From contig CM068583.1 of the NCBI GenBank assembly GCA_035048485.1, positions 63,484,306 through 63,548,305 on the forward strand: DNA of 64,000 bases, in the 5' to 3' direction. A program made the translations under genes and the position numbers. Positions 36,737 to 48,158 of this stretch are shown here, piece by piece (the stretch's first letter is position 1; every line of letters starts with the position of its first letter). The DNA comes from Pteria penguin (Eukaryota; Mollusca; Bivalvia; Pterioida; Pteriidae). Under the pieces are notes generated by a model. The model did no database searches and was not told the DNA's origin. It saw only the letters and a list, made by a program, of their open reading frames with translations.

Positions 36737-36951
36737 AGGCCTCCTCACATATGGGCGAATCGATATAAACGAAAACTTGCTGATTAGTATATTTGTCAAA
36801 TCTCTCAAAGTCTGACCAAAAACTATACATAAAACAATATAATATCGTTTTAATTCAAACTTTTAAAGAAGTCAAACATCGCCAGTTTTGACAAATTTAC
36901 CAAATTCACAAGTCTTTGTTTATATTGATTTGTCTAAATGTAAGGAGGCCT
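36737..36951. mobile_element. 215-bp MITE with about 65-bp inverted repeats
   Basis: Left end aggcctcctcacatatgggc, right end tgtctaaatgtaaggaggcct. Inverted similarity extends through gatataaac / gtttatattg and atttgtcaaa / tttgacaaat. Non-coding. Confidence 0.75.
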
Positions 36952-37154
36952 CAAATTTCAAAATTGTTGATGCACGACAGAGCAGTATAGGATACTGCCT
37001 ATTCACAGACCAAATGTGTTCCAAAATCTGGTTTAAATATATAGAAAATATCTAAAAAATGTACAAAATGCAAGTCAGAAAAAAACTTGAAAAAACTGCA
37101 CATAAAATTAATTTAAGAATGGAAACTATAACCAAAGTATTTCTTGAGACACCT

Positions 37155-37462
37155 TCCTACCCTCCTAAATAACTCCGATGATTCTGGTGTGATGATCTAA
37201 TCTAACTTAAGTATTTAGTAAATGAGGGTACCCTCTGGGGCTTATGTTGCCCCATCCTGGATCCATCCCTTGACTGATTTAGCAGAAAAACAGCAACTGA
37301 GGTAAGGGACACCTAGCACTTTGATCCTACTTAGCTTCATCAAAATCCCATTAATGGTTGAGGAAGAAGTTCAATATGTGGTAAGTATATAAATGTAAAA
37401 TGATGACAGATGGATGACAATAGCTCACTTGAGCATGTACAGCTTAGCTAGGTGAGCTATAA
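37155..37462 (+). repeat. Dispersed repeat with Helitron-like 3' end
   Basis: The 'gagggtaccctctggggct' module, related to 20700-20940, ends in agctcacttgagcatgtaca + gcttagctaggtgagctata, a degenerate form of the 7298-7969 3' hairpin. Confidence 0.55.
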
Positions 37463-37597
37463 TTTGCATTAAATTTGACATTTTAACAATCCTGAATAAG
37501 TGCTATTTATAATTATTAATCACTTTTAATATGACAGGCAACTAAGATTTTCAGTGAAAATCTGTGTACATATAGTAAGCACATCAATGTACATGAA

Positions 37598-37603
37598 TTT
37601 ATT
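37598..37603 (-). terminator. EXOSC8: Poly(A) signal of EXOSC8
   Basis: AATAAA on the minus strand 19-24 bp after the stop codon; a second A-rich signal-like sequence (ataaataag) lies closer to the stop. Confidence 0.6.
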
Positions 37604-37621
37604 TTTCTCTTATTTATGATT

Positions 37622-38446
37622 TCATCTTTCAACACTGGACATAGTTTCATCAATCAGACAATGAATCTCTATTTGTCTTTCAAAAGCTCGATCAAATAAA
37701 TGTTGAAATTGAGAAGGCAGCATAGGAGTTCCTCCTGGTTTATGAACCATACAGACTTTATCTGATGTTGTAACTATGGTAACAGTTCCTGTGGATAATG
37801 ATTCCTCTTCTGCAGTTGGATCAACAAATAAAATCTGATTATCCAGGAATGAGAATGTTGTGGATACAGGTTGTGACAAGAGGTTCAGAGGTATATGAAC
37901 ATTTCCAACCAGTTCATATTTATCTGTATCTTCATTTAACTTCATCTTCGGGAGACATGTGGTTTTCAATGCTGCTAAAAGGGAAAGAACACAAGCATCC
38001 AAAATGTTCCCGTCAAAATCTAGACATATCAAATCACAGTGCAATACCCAAACAAGTTTTCCTGATTCAACACAAAGTGTCTCCAAGTCAATACATTTTG
38101 AATTTTCCAATACTTCCAAAACAAACTGACTTGCAACTTGAGCTTGTTCTCCAGGGGGACCTGATCTGAATCTAGGGGAACACAATGGTGATAATTCAAC
38201 ATTTGGAACAAAATATCCTCGGTTAGGATATTCAGTGGAAGGTGCAGCTAATTCACCTTTGATTGCACACATAATGGTAGTATTACCCAGTTTCACTAAA
38301 GCAGACCCATCTGCTGTTGTTATGCATCTTAAGTTACAAACAGTTCTTCTACAGGCTCCTAACTCTCTTCCATCAGGTCTTACATCTTGTTCTACAAACT
38401 TTTTGTAGTATTCCACTGGTTGTGCAGTTTTGAAATCGTCTCCCAT
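37622..38446 (-). CDS. EXOSC8: Exosome complex component RRP43 (EXOSC8)
   Basis: A 274-aa RNase PH-fold subunit of the RNA exosome ring. In eukaryotes it is a catalytically inactive structural member that, paired with other PH-like subunits, forms the channel feeding RNA to DIS3/EXOSC10 in nucleus and cytoplasm. Visible marks: EQDVRPDGRELGACR at about residues 19-33, the RNase PH N-terminal signature; DGSALVKLGNTTIMCAIKGE at about 46-65; P-N-V-E-L-S-P with S-P-R-F-R-S-G-P-P-G-E at about 80-101; V-W-V-L-H-C-D-L-I-C-L-D-F-D-G-N at about 129-144; and a C-terminal PH domain (G-T-V-T-I-V-T-T region). Length matches the usual 270-280 aa. The start is in strong context (caccATGG). A splice acceptor, tgatttcag|gatcacacc, lies 9 bp upstream, so a 5'UTR intron is likely. 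The coding region itself has no intron. There are no stops or frameshifts. Confidence 0.95.
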   Translation of the reverse strand: MGDDFKTAQPVEYYKKFVEQDVRPDGRELGACRRTVCNLRCITTADGSALVKLGNTTIMCAIKGELAAPSTEYPNRGYFVPNVELSPLCSPRFRSGPPGEQAQVASQFVLEVLENSKCIDLETLCVESGKLVWVLHCDLICLDFDGNILDACVLSLLAALKTTCLPKMKLNEDTDKYELVGNVHIPLNLLSQPVSTTFSFLDNQILFVDPTAEEESLSTGTVTIVTTSDKVCMVHKPGGTPMLPSQFQHLFDRAFERQIEIHCLIDETMSSVER

Positions 38447-38455
38447 GGTGTGATC
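38447..38455 (-). other. EXOSC8: EXOSC8 5'UTR remnant and splice acceptor
   Basis: Minus strand reads atatttgatttcag|gatcacaccATGG. The pyrimidine-rich stretch and CAG directly before 38455 mark a likely 3' splice site. The first, non-coding exon lies at unknown distance to the right. Confidence 0.6.
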
Positions 38456-39236
38456 CTGAAATCAAATATTTCTGATAGGCATCTTTTGTAGAATAAAGTA
38501 TTATTTTTGAAAATGAAACCATGCCTAAAATTACATTGATTATCAGCAATAGTACCGCATAAATAATTTTGTTTTATAAAGGAAGTGTTTCAGTGTCTTT
38601 GATTCATGTTTTAGTATCTGTTGTTAGGTATCTGACATTATGAAAAAATAACTTCTCTACAGTTTGATAGAATTGCTATGTACAATTTATCTTTCTGATG
38701 ACTGTTATTTTTTTCAACATTCTGGTCAGTGTAGAACCTTGTAGAAATCCTAAATCGTGATTTCATTCATTTGATCAGTAACTGAGAGTCCAACAGTTGC
38801 TAACGCCATAAGCACATGTTTTTACATTTAAAGTTTCTTGTACATGAGCATATTACATCATGTTATATTTTACTTATAAAATTATATACATTGAATTGTT
38901 TGTGTTTTCAAGTCACTTATTGACTTGAAAACTTTTTCACTTACGTTATTATTCAGTGGTTCTCAATCGTTATTAAGCAGAGTTTTTAATAAAGACCTCA
39001 ATAAAAGTGGATGAATCTCCCAACCATACTTATGGCAGGAACATGATTATGAATTTTTTACTCGGTTGAATCACACTATGGAGCCACTTTCAATTTCAAT
39101 TTGCAGATTGTTAAACGATGTTTTCAAATATATCTATGCTTGTATAAATACAAAGGTTTTGATATCACTTTATTAGACATTAAAGGCTGAAGTTTTACAC
39201 CAAGTTGTCTCTAGCATTATTCCTTTTCAAACTAGA

Positions 39237-39775
39237 ACTGTCTTAACGGGACAAATACCCCCTGCGGCACCAAAACTCAAAGGAGGGCATAGACCAAGGA
39301 CAAAAGACCAAGGTCTCAAGGTCAAAAATGTTGGTATCGACAGAAAGGTCTTGCCACAAGGAATACACATGTGTAGTATGAAGGTCCCATCTCTTTTCTT
39401 TCAAAAGCAATGGCTAAGGTTAAAGTTTTTAAAAAGTAAGTGAAATGTCAAGGCCAAGGTCACAAATTTTGGTACCAAAAAGAAAGGTCTTACCACAAAG
39501 AATATATATGTGTAGTATGAATATCCAGTCTCTTTTGGTTCAAAAGTTATGGCTAAGGTTAAAGTTTTTAAAAAGTAGGTCAAATGTCAAGGCCAAGGTC
39601 ACAAGGTCTAAAATTTTGGTACCAAAAGAAAGATCTTGCCACAAAGAATAAACATGTGTAGTATGAACACCCAGTCTCTTTTGGTTCAAAAGTTATGGCT
39701 AAGGTTAAAGTTTTCTGGACAGACAAGACGGACAGACAGACAGACTGATGGACTTTGTTTGCGGGGGGTATAATA
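39237..39775 (+). repeat. ggccaaggtcac tandem-core repeat
   Basis: Three units share 'aagttatggctaaggttaaag' and 'accaaaa(g)aaaggtcttaccaca' segments, closing with agacggacagacagacagac. Related to the repeats at 35026 and 42358. Confidence 0.65.
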
Positions 39776-40139
39776 ATGTTTAAAATAAGGGTTCAAATTC
39801 AAGCCAATTTCAGCATTGTGCCATTTCAAGCTTGATTTTGCAAAAAGTTGTGATCTGATGTACAACTTAAATATTTTTCTTTTATAAATAAATAAAAATT
39901 CATTAAGTTCATTTTGATACAATTTTTGTGGGAATCCAGTGAAAATTGGTCAACTCAAATGTGAAAGTGGTAGTTCGTTATACATTTTCCCATAGAAATA
40001 CTTTAATCTTGTTGTATGGAAAGCAGCTATAATAACACTTCATTCTTAAAAAAACAACTTGATATTAACATGTAGCAAAAGTATTGTGTATCTATATATA
40101 TTTACTAAAAAAAACCAAACAAACAAACAAAAAAAAAAA

Positions 40140-40190
40140 AAAAAAAGAGGCCCAAATGGGGCTATATCACTCATCTGAGTACCTAAATTA
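40140..40190 (+). repeat. Helitron-like repeat 5' end (fragment)
   Basis: agaggcccaaatggggctat followed by actcatctgag matches the 5' signature at 7298. No 3' end nearby. Confidence 0.5.
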
Positions 40191-40893
40191 TCAGTCATGC
40201 AGGAAGGAAGAAGTTATTTATTTTTGCATTACCAGGGCACCCACACCCTTTTGGGGGACTGGTACCCGTACCTTTTGAAGGGGAAAGTTACGCGGCGTTT
40301 TCAGGCTAATGGGGAATTTATATTAATTTAAGGTTTTCTAAGTAAATACATGTACAATAAATCAACCAATCCAACATACCAAACATTCAAAATTTCATTT
40401 CGTTATTTTAGCATTCTATTTCTGTATATTAGATTTAGAGCTCCCCTGTCTCAGCTTTGTCTAACTAAGACTCAGAGTAAGATTCAGACTCACAGCTTTC
40501 CCCTTTTTTTGAAACATCTGGGCATAGGGCATGTACCTGTGCACCATCAAGTTTTTGTTGTTTAAATAGTATGTCGATCTTTTTACAGTCAGTACTAATT
40601 CTTTTAGTAATATTTTTTTTTTTTGGTAACTGTGGCTATTATGTGACATGATTTAGAAAAAGAAAGTACAAACTAAGCTTATGAACCCAAACCAGAATCA
40701 TGTTTCCAAGATCACAAACACTTGTCTACTAAATTTAGTATGAGAAATTTTTTGTACATGAAAATCAAGTGAAAAGATAGTTTTATTATGTTTTTTGTTT
40801 TTTTTTTAAGAATAGTGATTAGTGGAAAATTTTAAAGCCTCACAACAAAGGGGAATTTTAGGTTGTTTAATGAAGAAGAAATGGACCTTTATA

Positions 40894-40975
<82 letters not shown>

Positions 40976-41052
40976 GGGGGGGGGGGGGGGGGGGGGGTGG
41001 GGGGGGGGGGGGGGGGGGTGGGGGGGGGGGTGGGGTGGGGGTGTGGGGGGGG
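40894..41052 (+). repeat. 159-base G tract with scattered T
   Basis: Only G with a handful of single T interruptions. Long enough for several stacked G-quadruplexes. Glycine/tryptophan reading frames across it are an artefact of composition. Confidence 0.95.
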
Positions 41053-41639
41053 CGATCGGGTGCCCTGATTACTGTGACTAAGTCAACACAAATGTTGAAA
41101 ATATGTCAAATTTTACTTCAGACCAGAATAAAAAACAACAACAGTTTTTTGCACATCCATTCAGGTGATTTTGATATTAAGCATTTGCTCTGTCTCTGCA
41201 AGATGTGATTCAGAGCAACAAGTTTGTCATTTTCTTTAGGTGGGGCCTTTTGTTTACTGATTTCAAGTCTGGGTCATGAACAACAATTGTTTCAAATATT
41301 GTCCAGATCCAACTTAAAATGGCCTAATTTCATATGTTGAGTGTTGAGAAACATATAAAAACTTATTTAGATGGGTAAAGAAATCAAAATTTTTTTTACC
41401 ACTGCGGGATTCGAACCGCTACTCTCCATATTTTAATTACCAAGTGGTATATGTACCATTGTGAGACCCATTTTCAGACATGGTGGCAATCTCTGTTGAC
41501 CAATTTGGATGAAATGTAAAAATTGATAGAAGACCAATCGTACTTCATGTATACCATGTTTCATTAAAATCTTTCATGTGGTATAACAGCAGAAGTTAAA
41601 AATGTGAAGAATTGTCCCTATACACCCTCATTTGGAAGT

Positions 41640-42357
41640 CTTAAAAAATTCATAGAAAATCCAAAAATTGAAATACTGACAAAATTCTTTCAAAATAACA
41701 TTCCTTACCATAATTATGATCAAAATGGTCTATAAGAAATCATCATTATCAATTAACTAGGAAATATGACAAATCACCAAGTCCAGAAAAAAAATGTTGA
41801 GAAAATTTCTAAAATTTAATTTTGGAAGGGAACCAAAATGACAACACTTCTTCACTCATCCCTCTAGATCATTTCTATGCATTCTGTTTGTCTGTATACA
41901 GCCAGTATGAAGAAGAAGACTGTCAAAGGAGAGTATTCTTTTGTGACCTACTTCTGACTGTGGTGGCGCCACCTGTAAACAGGTTTGGACGAAAACGACA
42001 GAATTTGAAGGGGATCATAAATGATTCTTATTAAAATCCTTCGAACAGTTTTACCTTATTTCCTTTATTATTTTTTTTTTTTTTATTTCCTTACCATAAT
42101 TATGATAAAAATAGTGACCTACTGTGACCTACTTTCGCTCATGGTGGTGCCACCTGTCAATGGATCCAGACGAAATATAACAACACTTGTAGGGGACCTT
42201 GAGTACTTTGCGCATACCAAGCTGCATCAAATTCTGTTCAGCAGTTCTGAAGAAGTCGAAAATGTAAAAAGTTTACAACAGACGACAGACGGACAACTTC
42301 GGACGCCGGACTAACTATGACAATAGCACACTTGAGCCTTTGGCTCAGGTGAGCTAA
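41640..42357 (+). repeat. Dispersed-repeat composite with Helitron-like 3' end
   Basis: 'catccctctagatcatttct' and 'gacctactttcgctcatggt' modules follow each other, then a 'gacagacggac' tail and acacttgagcctttggctca + ggtgagctaa, the same hairpin-CTAA end as at 7969. Confidence 0.6.
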
Positions 42358-42775
42358 AAACCAGCTGTTTATGAAACATTAATGCCTCCGGCAGCACCAA
42401 AGCCCAAAAAGTTATTTTTAGCTTGAAAGTCATTATCAAGGTCAAAACGTCATCGACCATGGTGACATTTGCATGGGCTTCATTAGTTGAGTACGCCTGT
42501 CAAATATAAAGTCTCTATCCCCCACAATTCAAAAGTTACAGCCCCAAGTCCAAAGAGATTTTTTTTAGCATAAAGGCCATTGTCAAGGTCAAAAGGTCAT
42601 CCACTTTGGTGTCATTTGAAAGGGCTTCATCAGTTGAATATGCATGTCAAATATGAAGTCTCTATCCCTCACAGTTCAAAAGTTATAGCCAAGGTTAAAG
42701 ATGACAACAGACAAACAAACAGATAGGACAAAAACAACATGCCCCCGATCTATTGATCTGAGGGTATAAAAAAAA
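42358..42775 (+). repeat. ggtcaaggtcaa dispersed repeat
   Basis: Starts accagctgtttatgaaacat and contains 'attgtcaaggtcaaaaggtcat' and a cagacaaacaaacag tail ending 'gatctattgatctga'. It directly abuts the end of the preceding Helitron-like repeat. Confidence 0.65.
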
Positions 42776-42954
42776 AAAAAATACAATCAGTGTTGCATAC
42801 AACACTCCTTCCCTGCAATAACCTGTACCTTCAAAGGGACTAATACCTTATTAGCAACATGAAACATTCATGTGAACTTGGTAACATTTTGCATGATTTA
42901 ATAAGAAATAACATTTCATTCTGTGAAGTTTATATCAAGTTCTAGTGAAACCAA

Positions 42955-44260
42955 CAGCAAAAATATAGCTTCGTTTTATTCATATCTGGCATCAGTACCT
43001 ATAGTCATCATCTGGACTCTGAAACAGTGATGAATCACTATTTTCAGTGATAAGTTTACAACTGAACTATTGCTGATGTCTATTTTTAGTAATGTTGACC
43101 TTCTGACCCCAAAATCTATCCTACATGTACCCTCCACCTATACATAAGCTAGCACTGTATGAAATTTAAAAGAAATCAATTATTCTTAACTCAAGTTATT
43201 ATCTGGCAACAGAAATGCAGCAATAAATGTCTTTTTTTTGTTACAGTGCTCTTTAGAATTGACCTTCTGACCCCAAAATCAATGATAATCTCACCCTACA
43301 CCTTTACACAAGCTAGTCTTACATGAAGTTTAAAAGAAATCAATCATTCTTATCTCAAGTTATTATCTGGCAAATGAAATGCAGTGATGAATGTCTATTT
43401 TTAGTAACAGTTACCAGTTTTTTTAGAATCTATCTTTGACCCCAAAATCAATCCCACCCTAGACCTTTATAATATGAACTAGCCTTATATGAAGTTTGAA
43501 AGAATTCAAACATTCCTAATTCAAGTAACGTCAAGTTATCATCTGGAAACAAAAATACAATGATAAATGTCCAGTTTCAGCAACAGTGACCTTTCGAAAT
43601 GACCTTTTGACCTCAAAATCAATCCTACATTAGATTTTTATATAAGCTAATACTGTGTGAAGTTTGAATCAAATTGCACATTCCTCATTGAAGTTATTGT
43701 CTGGAAACCATCCGGACAGACCAACCGAAAAGATGGACAGACAAACGGACGGTCAACAACAAACACTATAGCCCCTTCCAGATACATAAGCTAGCCTTAT
43801 ATGAAGTCTAAAAGAAATCAATCATTCTTAACTCAAGTTATTATCTGGCAAATGAAATGCAGTGAAAAATGTCTATTTTCAGTAACAGTGATTTTTAGAA
43901 TTGACCTTTTGACCCTAAAATCATTCCCACCCTAGACCTTTACATGACCTAGCCTTATATGAAGTTTTAAAAAATTCAATCATTCCTAACTCAAGTTATC
44001 ATCTGGGAACCGAAATAAAATGATAAATGTCTATTTTTAGTAACATTGACCATTCAAAATGAGTCAATGACCTTTTGGCCTCAAAATCAATCCCACATTA
44101 GATCTTTATATAAGCTAACATTGTATGAAGTTTGAATCAAAGTGGTCATTCCTGACTGAAGTTACATCTGGAAACCATCCTGACAGACAGACGGACAGAG
44201 GGACAACGACAAGCACTATAGTCTCCTCCAGTTTCACTGGCAGGGAACTAAAAATAAAAA
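42955..44260 (+). repeat. Tandem repeat, about 165-170 bp unit, six copies
   Basis: 'gaccttctgaccccaaaatc' recurs near 43099, 43262, 43435, 43600, 43902 and 44068. It is accompanied by 'gaagtttaaaagaaatcaatc' and 'aactcaagttatcatctgg'. Two cggacagac...-type tails (about 43725 and 44180) suggest two adjacent elements. Confidence 0.7.
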
Positions 44261-45242
44261 CAAGAAGTCTGAATGGACTACTTTTGCTAATTATTTCTAG
44301 TGAATTTTCTAACCACAAAAATTGAAGAAAAAAAAAATGTGTAGGATCTATTACCTTTATATTTCCCTGATGGACATTTTTAATTTCCAGATTTGTTACA
44401 CATGCAAGTTGAATATTTTACCTATTCATATAAAATTAATATATAAGCAACAAAAGAAACCAGTATTGAAGTTTGTAACAATTTTTTTATTGCTTATTAA
44501 TCAACCAAGTACAGAGCTACTATAAATCTTAAAGGATGTACAAAGTTTTTGTGAAGACTGTCAATGTGCTCATTTTGTGTTCAAGGCTACAGAGCTCGAT
44601 AATGTATCAAAAAAGTTATCAAAGAACTTCAAATATGTGAAATTTCAGCAGATGATACTAGAAAATGCTGATGTAAGGAGATATGTATTTGAAATATGTG
44701 ACAAACTAAAACTGTTATGTCTGTAATTAATGAAGTTTTTTGTGTTGTTATATATATCAGTTGTTGTTCAATGCACCCTTTATTTGAGTAAAAGAAAAAC
44801 ACTGAAATACCTATTTCTATTTCATAAACATTTGCAAGGTAGCATGATATCGCTACAGTTAAAAAACAATAGTGTCCATCAATGTATCATAGTTTACTAC
44901 AACTTCAGCTTCATTTTATTCAGATTCTCAGAAAGACATACTGATATGTACAGCAGATTTATATCATATGTATATCTACATGTGAGTTCAGGGTTTTCAT
45001 TTGAAATGGAAAGATAACCTTATTTTGATTCCTTATCATGATAAAATTTTTGATGTTGTGTCCATAACTATATGCAAACAAGCTATTATTCATTCACTTT
45101 ATAAATGCAGAAATAATGCATGCCTATGATAAAGTATACCAGTTGATGAAAAAGTGTCCCAAGTTTCAAAATTTCAAATAACAAATAACTTCAGTTTTAG
45201 ATTTAAAGATGATGTACAGATCGAAATATAGAAGATTTTCCT

Positions 45243-45647
45243 GACAAACATGACATGATAAATAACACTCTGATAACTTTCTACATAAAATTGACATGAT
45301 AAATACCACACTCTGATAACTGTTCTACATAAACATGATATGATAAATACCACACTCTGATACCCGGTAACTGTTCTGCACAAACATGACATGATAAATA
45401 CCACACTCTCATAACTGTTCTGCACAAACATGACATAATAAATACCACACTCTGATAACTGTTCTACACAAACATGACATGATAAACACTGCACTCTGAT
45501 AACTGTTCTACACAAACATGACATGATAAATACCACACTCTGATAACTGTTCTGCTCAAACATGACATGATAAATACCACACTCTGATAACTGTTCTTCA
45601 CAAACATGACATGATAAATACCACACTGATAACTGTTCTACACAAAA
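45243..45647. repeat. 44-bp tandem array, about nine copies
   Basis: The unit acatgacatgataaatacca + cactctgataactgttctacacaa recurs every 44 bp (for example 'cacactctga' at 45307 and 45351), with one 7-bp insertion near 45360. A 150-codon open frame on the minus strand results from the repeat and has no recognisable motif. Confidence 0.9.
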
Positions 45648-45940
45648 ATCTTTCCCACCGCCTCAATTAAAAATTCTCACTGATCAACATATTTCAGATA
45701 TAATCATTTCAAACAAAGTTTTATTGATATGTTGTGTTTTTCCTATCATATATATATCATATATACCGGTAGTGTCCATAACCTATAACATTTGTCAATA
45801 CAAAATACTGAAAAAATATACTTCCCTAAGTAATAACTAAAACCCTTTGGCTTTGAGTTTCTTAAGTTTTTCTTAAAAATTTGAATCTCTACATTTTTCA
45901 CCTCAAGAGAAACACTGCGGTTTTCTTTATTTTGATTCAG

Positions 45941-48158
45941 TCTTCTACTATACAACATATCATTACACCCGAGCAGTGAGGGATCTTTTATGTGCGAATG
46001 CCTTCTACTATACAACAGGTTACACCAGAGCAGTAAAAGATCTTTAGAGTACCAATGTTTTCTACTACATACATTGAAGAGATTACACCAGAGCAGTGAG
46101 GGATCTTTTATGTACCAATGTCTTCTGCTATACAAGAGATTTCACCAAAGCAGTAAGGGATCCTTAATATGCCAATGTCTTCTACTATACAAGAGATTAC
46201 ACCACAGTAGTGAGAGAGCTTTTCTAAGCCACAGTAGTGAGAGATCTTTCAAGTGCCAATGTCTTCTACTATACAAGAGATTATTACACCACAGTAGTGA
46301 GAGGTCTTTTATGTGCCAATGTCTTCTATTATACAAGAGATTACACCACAGTAGTGAGAGATCTTTTATGTGCCAATGTCTTCTACTATACAAGACATTA
46401 CAGCACAGTAGTATACAAGAGATTACACCACAGTAGTGAGAGATCTTTTATGTGCCAATGTCTTCTACTATACAAGACATTACAGCACAGTAGTGAGAGA
46501 TCTCTTATGTGCCAATGTCTTCTACTATACAAGAGATTACAGCACAGTAGTGAGAGATCTTTTATGTGCCAATGTCTTCTACTATACAAGAGATTACAGC
46601 ACAATAGTGAGAGATCTCTTATGTGCCAATGTCTTCTACTATACAAGAGATTACACCAGAGCAGTGAGGGATCTTTTATGTACCAATGTCTTCTGCTATA
46701 CAAGAGATTTCACCAAAGCAGTAAGGGATCCTTAATATGCCAATGTCTTCTACTATACAAGAGATTACACCACAGTAGTGAGAGAGCTTTTCTAAGCCAC
46801 AGTAGTGAGAGATCTTTCAAGTGCCAATGTCTTCTACTATACAAGAGATTATTACACCACAGTAGTGAGAGGTCTTTTATGTGCGTAGTGAGAGAGCTTT
46901 CTAAGCCACAGTAGTGAGAGATCTTTCAAGTGCCAATGTCTTCTACTATACAAGAGATTATTACACCACAGTAGTGAGAGGTCTTTTATGTGCCAATGTC
47001 TTCTACTATACAAGAGATTACACCACAGTAGTGAGAGATCTTTTATGTGCCAATGTCTTCTACTATACAAGACATTACAGCACAGTAGTGAGAGATCTCT
47101 TATGTGCCAATGTCTTCTACTATACAAGAGATTACAGCACAGTAGTGAGAGATCTTTTATGTGCCAATGTCTTCTACTATACAAGAGATTACAGCACAGT
47201 AGTGAGAGATCTCTTATGTGCCAATGTCTTCTACTATACAAGAGATTATTACACCACAGTAGTGAGAGGTCTTTTATGTGCCAATGTCTTCTATTATACA
47301 AGAGATTACACCACAGTAGTGAGAGATCTTTTATGTGCCAATGTCTTCTACTATACAAGACATTACAGCACAGTAGTGAGAGATCTCTTATGTGCCAATG
47401 TCTTCTACTATACAAGAGATTACAGCACAGTAGTGAGAGATCTTTTATGTGCCAATGTCTTCTACTATACAAGAGATTACAGCACAATAGTGAGAGATCT
47501 CTTATGTGCTAATGTCTTCTACTATACAAGAGATTACACCAGAGCAGTGAGGGATCTTTTATGTACCAATGTCTTCTGCTATACAAGAGATTTCACCAAA
47601 GCAGTAAGGGATCCTTAATATGCCAATGTCTTCTACTATACAAGAGATTACACCACAGTAGTGAGAGAGCTTTTCTAAGCCACAGTAGTGAGAGATCTTT
47701 CAAGTGCCAATGTCTTCTACTATACAAGAGATTATTACACCACAGTAGTGAGAGGTCTTTTATGTGCCAATGTCTTCTACTATACAAGAGATTACACCAC
47801 AGTAGTGAGAGATCTTTTATGTGCCAATGTCTTCTACTATACAAGACATTACAGCACAGTAGTGAGAGATCTCTTATGTGCCAATGTCTTCTACTATACA
47901 AGAGATTACAGCACAGTAGTAAGAGATCTTTTATGTGCCAATGTCTTCTACTATACAAGAGATTACAGCACAGTAGTGAGAGATCTCTTATGTGCCAATG
48001 TCTTCTACTATGCAAGAGATTACACTTACAGCACAGTAGTGAGAGATCTTTTATGTGCCAATATCTTCTGCTATACAACTTAAAAGAGATTACAGCACAG
48101 AAGTGAGAAATCTTTTAGGTGCCAATGTCTTCTACTATACAAGAGATTTCACCACAGC
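45941..48158. repeat. 57-bp satellite array, block 1 (higher-order structure)
   Basis: Monomer core: gcagtgagagatcttttatgtgccaatg + tcttctactatacaagagattacacca. The monomer is 57 bp (19 codons), with +3 variants (gagattattacacc) and truncated units. The same marker (ggatccttaatatgcc) recurs near 46158, 46727 and 47610, showing that blocks of about 568 and 883 bp were themselves duplicated. Three of six frames stay open for 130-230 codons, a consequence of a period divisible by three. The first unit (cattacacccgagcagtgagggatcttttatgtgc) resembles the SINE body segment cccgaagcagtgagggatct + tttacgtgcc. Confidence 0.92.

Larger units (their letters stand above)
21072..37597. other. Intergenic, repeat-filled; no host gene recognised
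   Basis: Between the carrier start and the EXOSC8 3' end I recognise only mobile elements, fold-backs and simple repeats, which are listed separately. The segment 27600-28340 is less AT-rich and repeat-poor. It could hold the carrier's 5'UTR exon and promoter, but I see no decisive signal. Confidence 0.5.
38456..45236. other. Intergenic between EXOSC8 and the satellite arrays
   Basis: Apart from the listed repeats and the G tract, 38456-39236 and 44270-45236 show no exon or element. The EXOSC8 promoter should lie here or further right, but no convincing core promoter was seen directly upstream. Confidence 0.5.

Noticed and set aside
40822..41208. Glycine/tryptophan-rich open frame
   Set aside because: Produced by the G tract with occasional T; no sequence outside the tract resembles a coding exon.
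41399..41470. tRNA-like segment on the minus strand (gcggttcgaatcccgc T-arm; taccact/agtggta ends)
   Set aside because: The T-arm and a possible acceptor stem are present, but the enclosed length is only about 53 nt with no D-arm. It is probably a tRNA-derived repeat remnant, not a working tRNA.
45174..45626. 150-codon minus-strand frame over the 44-bp array
   Set aside because: The array period is not a multiple of three, but the unit happens to be stop-free in the minus frames used. The product is a degenerate repeat with no known motif.
46852..47618. Long overlapping open frames on both strands of the satellite (211 and 234 codons)
   Set aside because: They follow from a 57-bp period, which is divisible by three. 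The peptides are simple 19-residue repeats on both strands with no domain or signal peptide. Treated as satellite, not genes.
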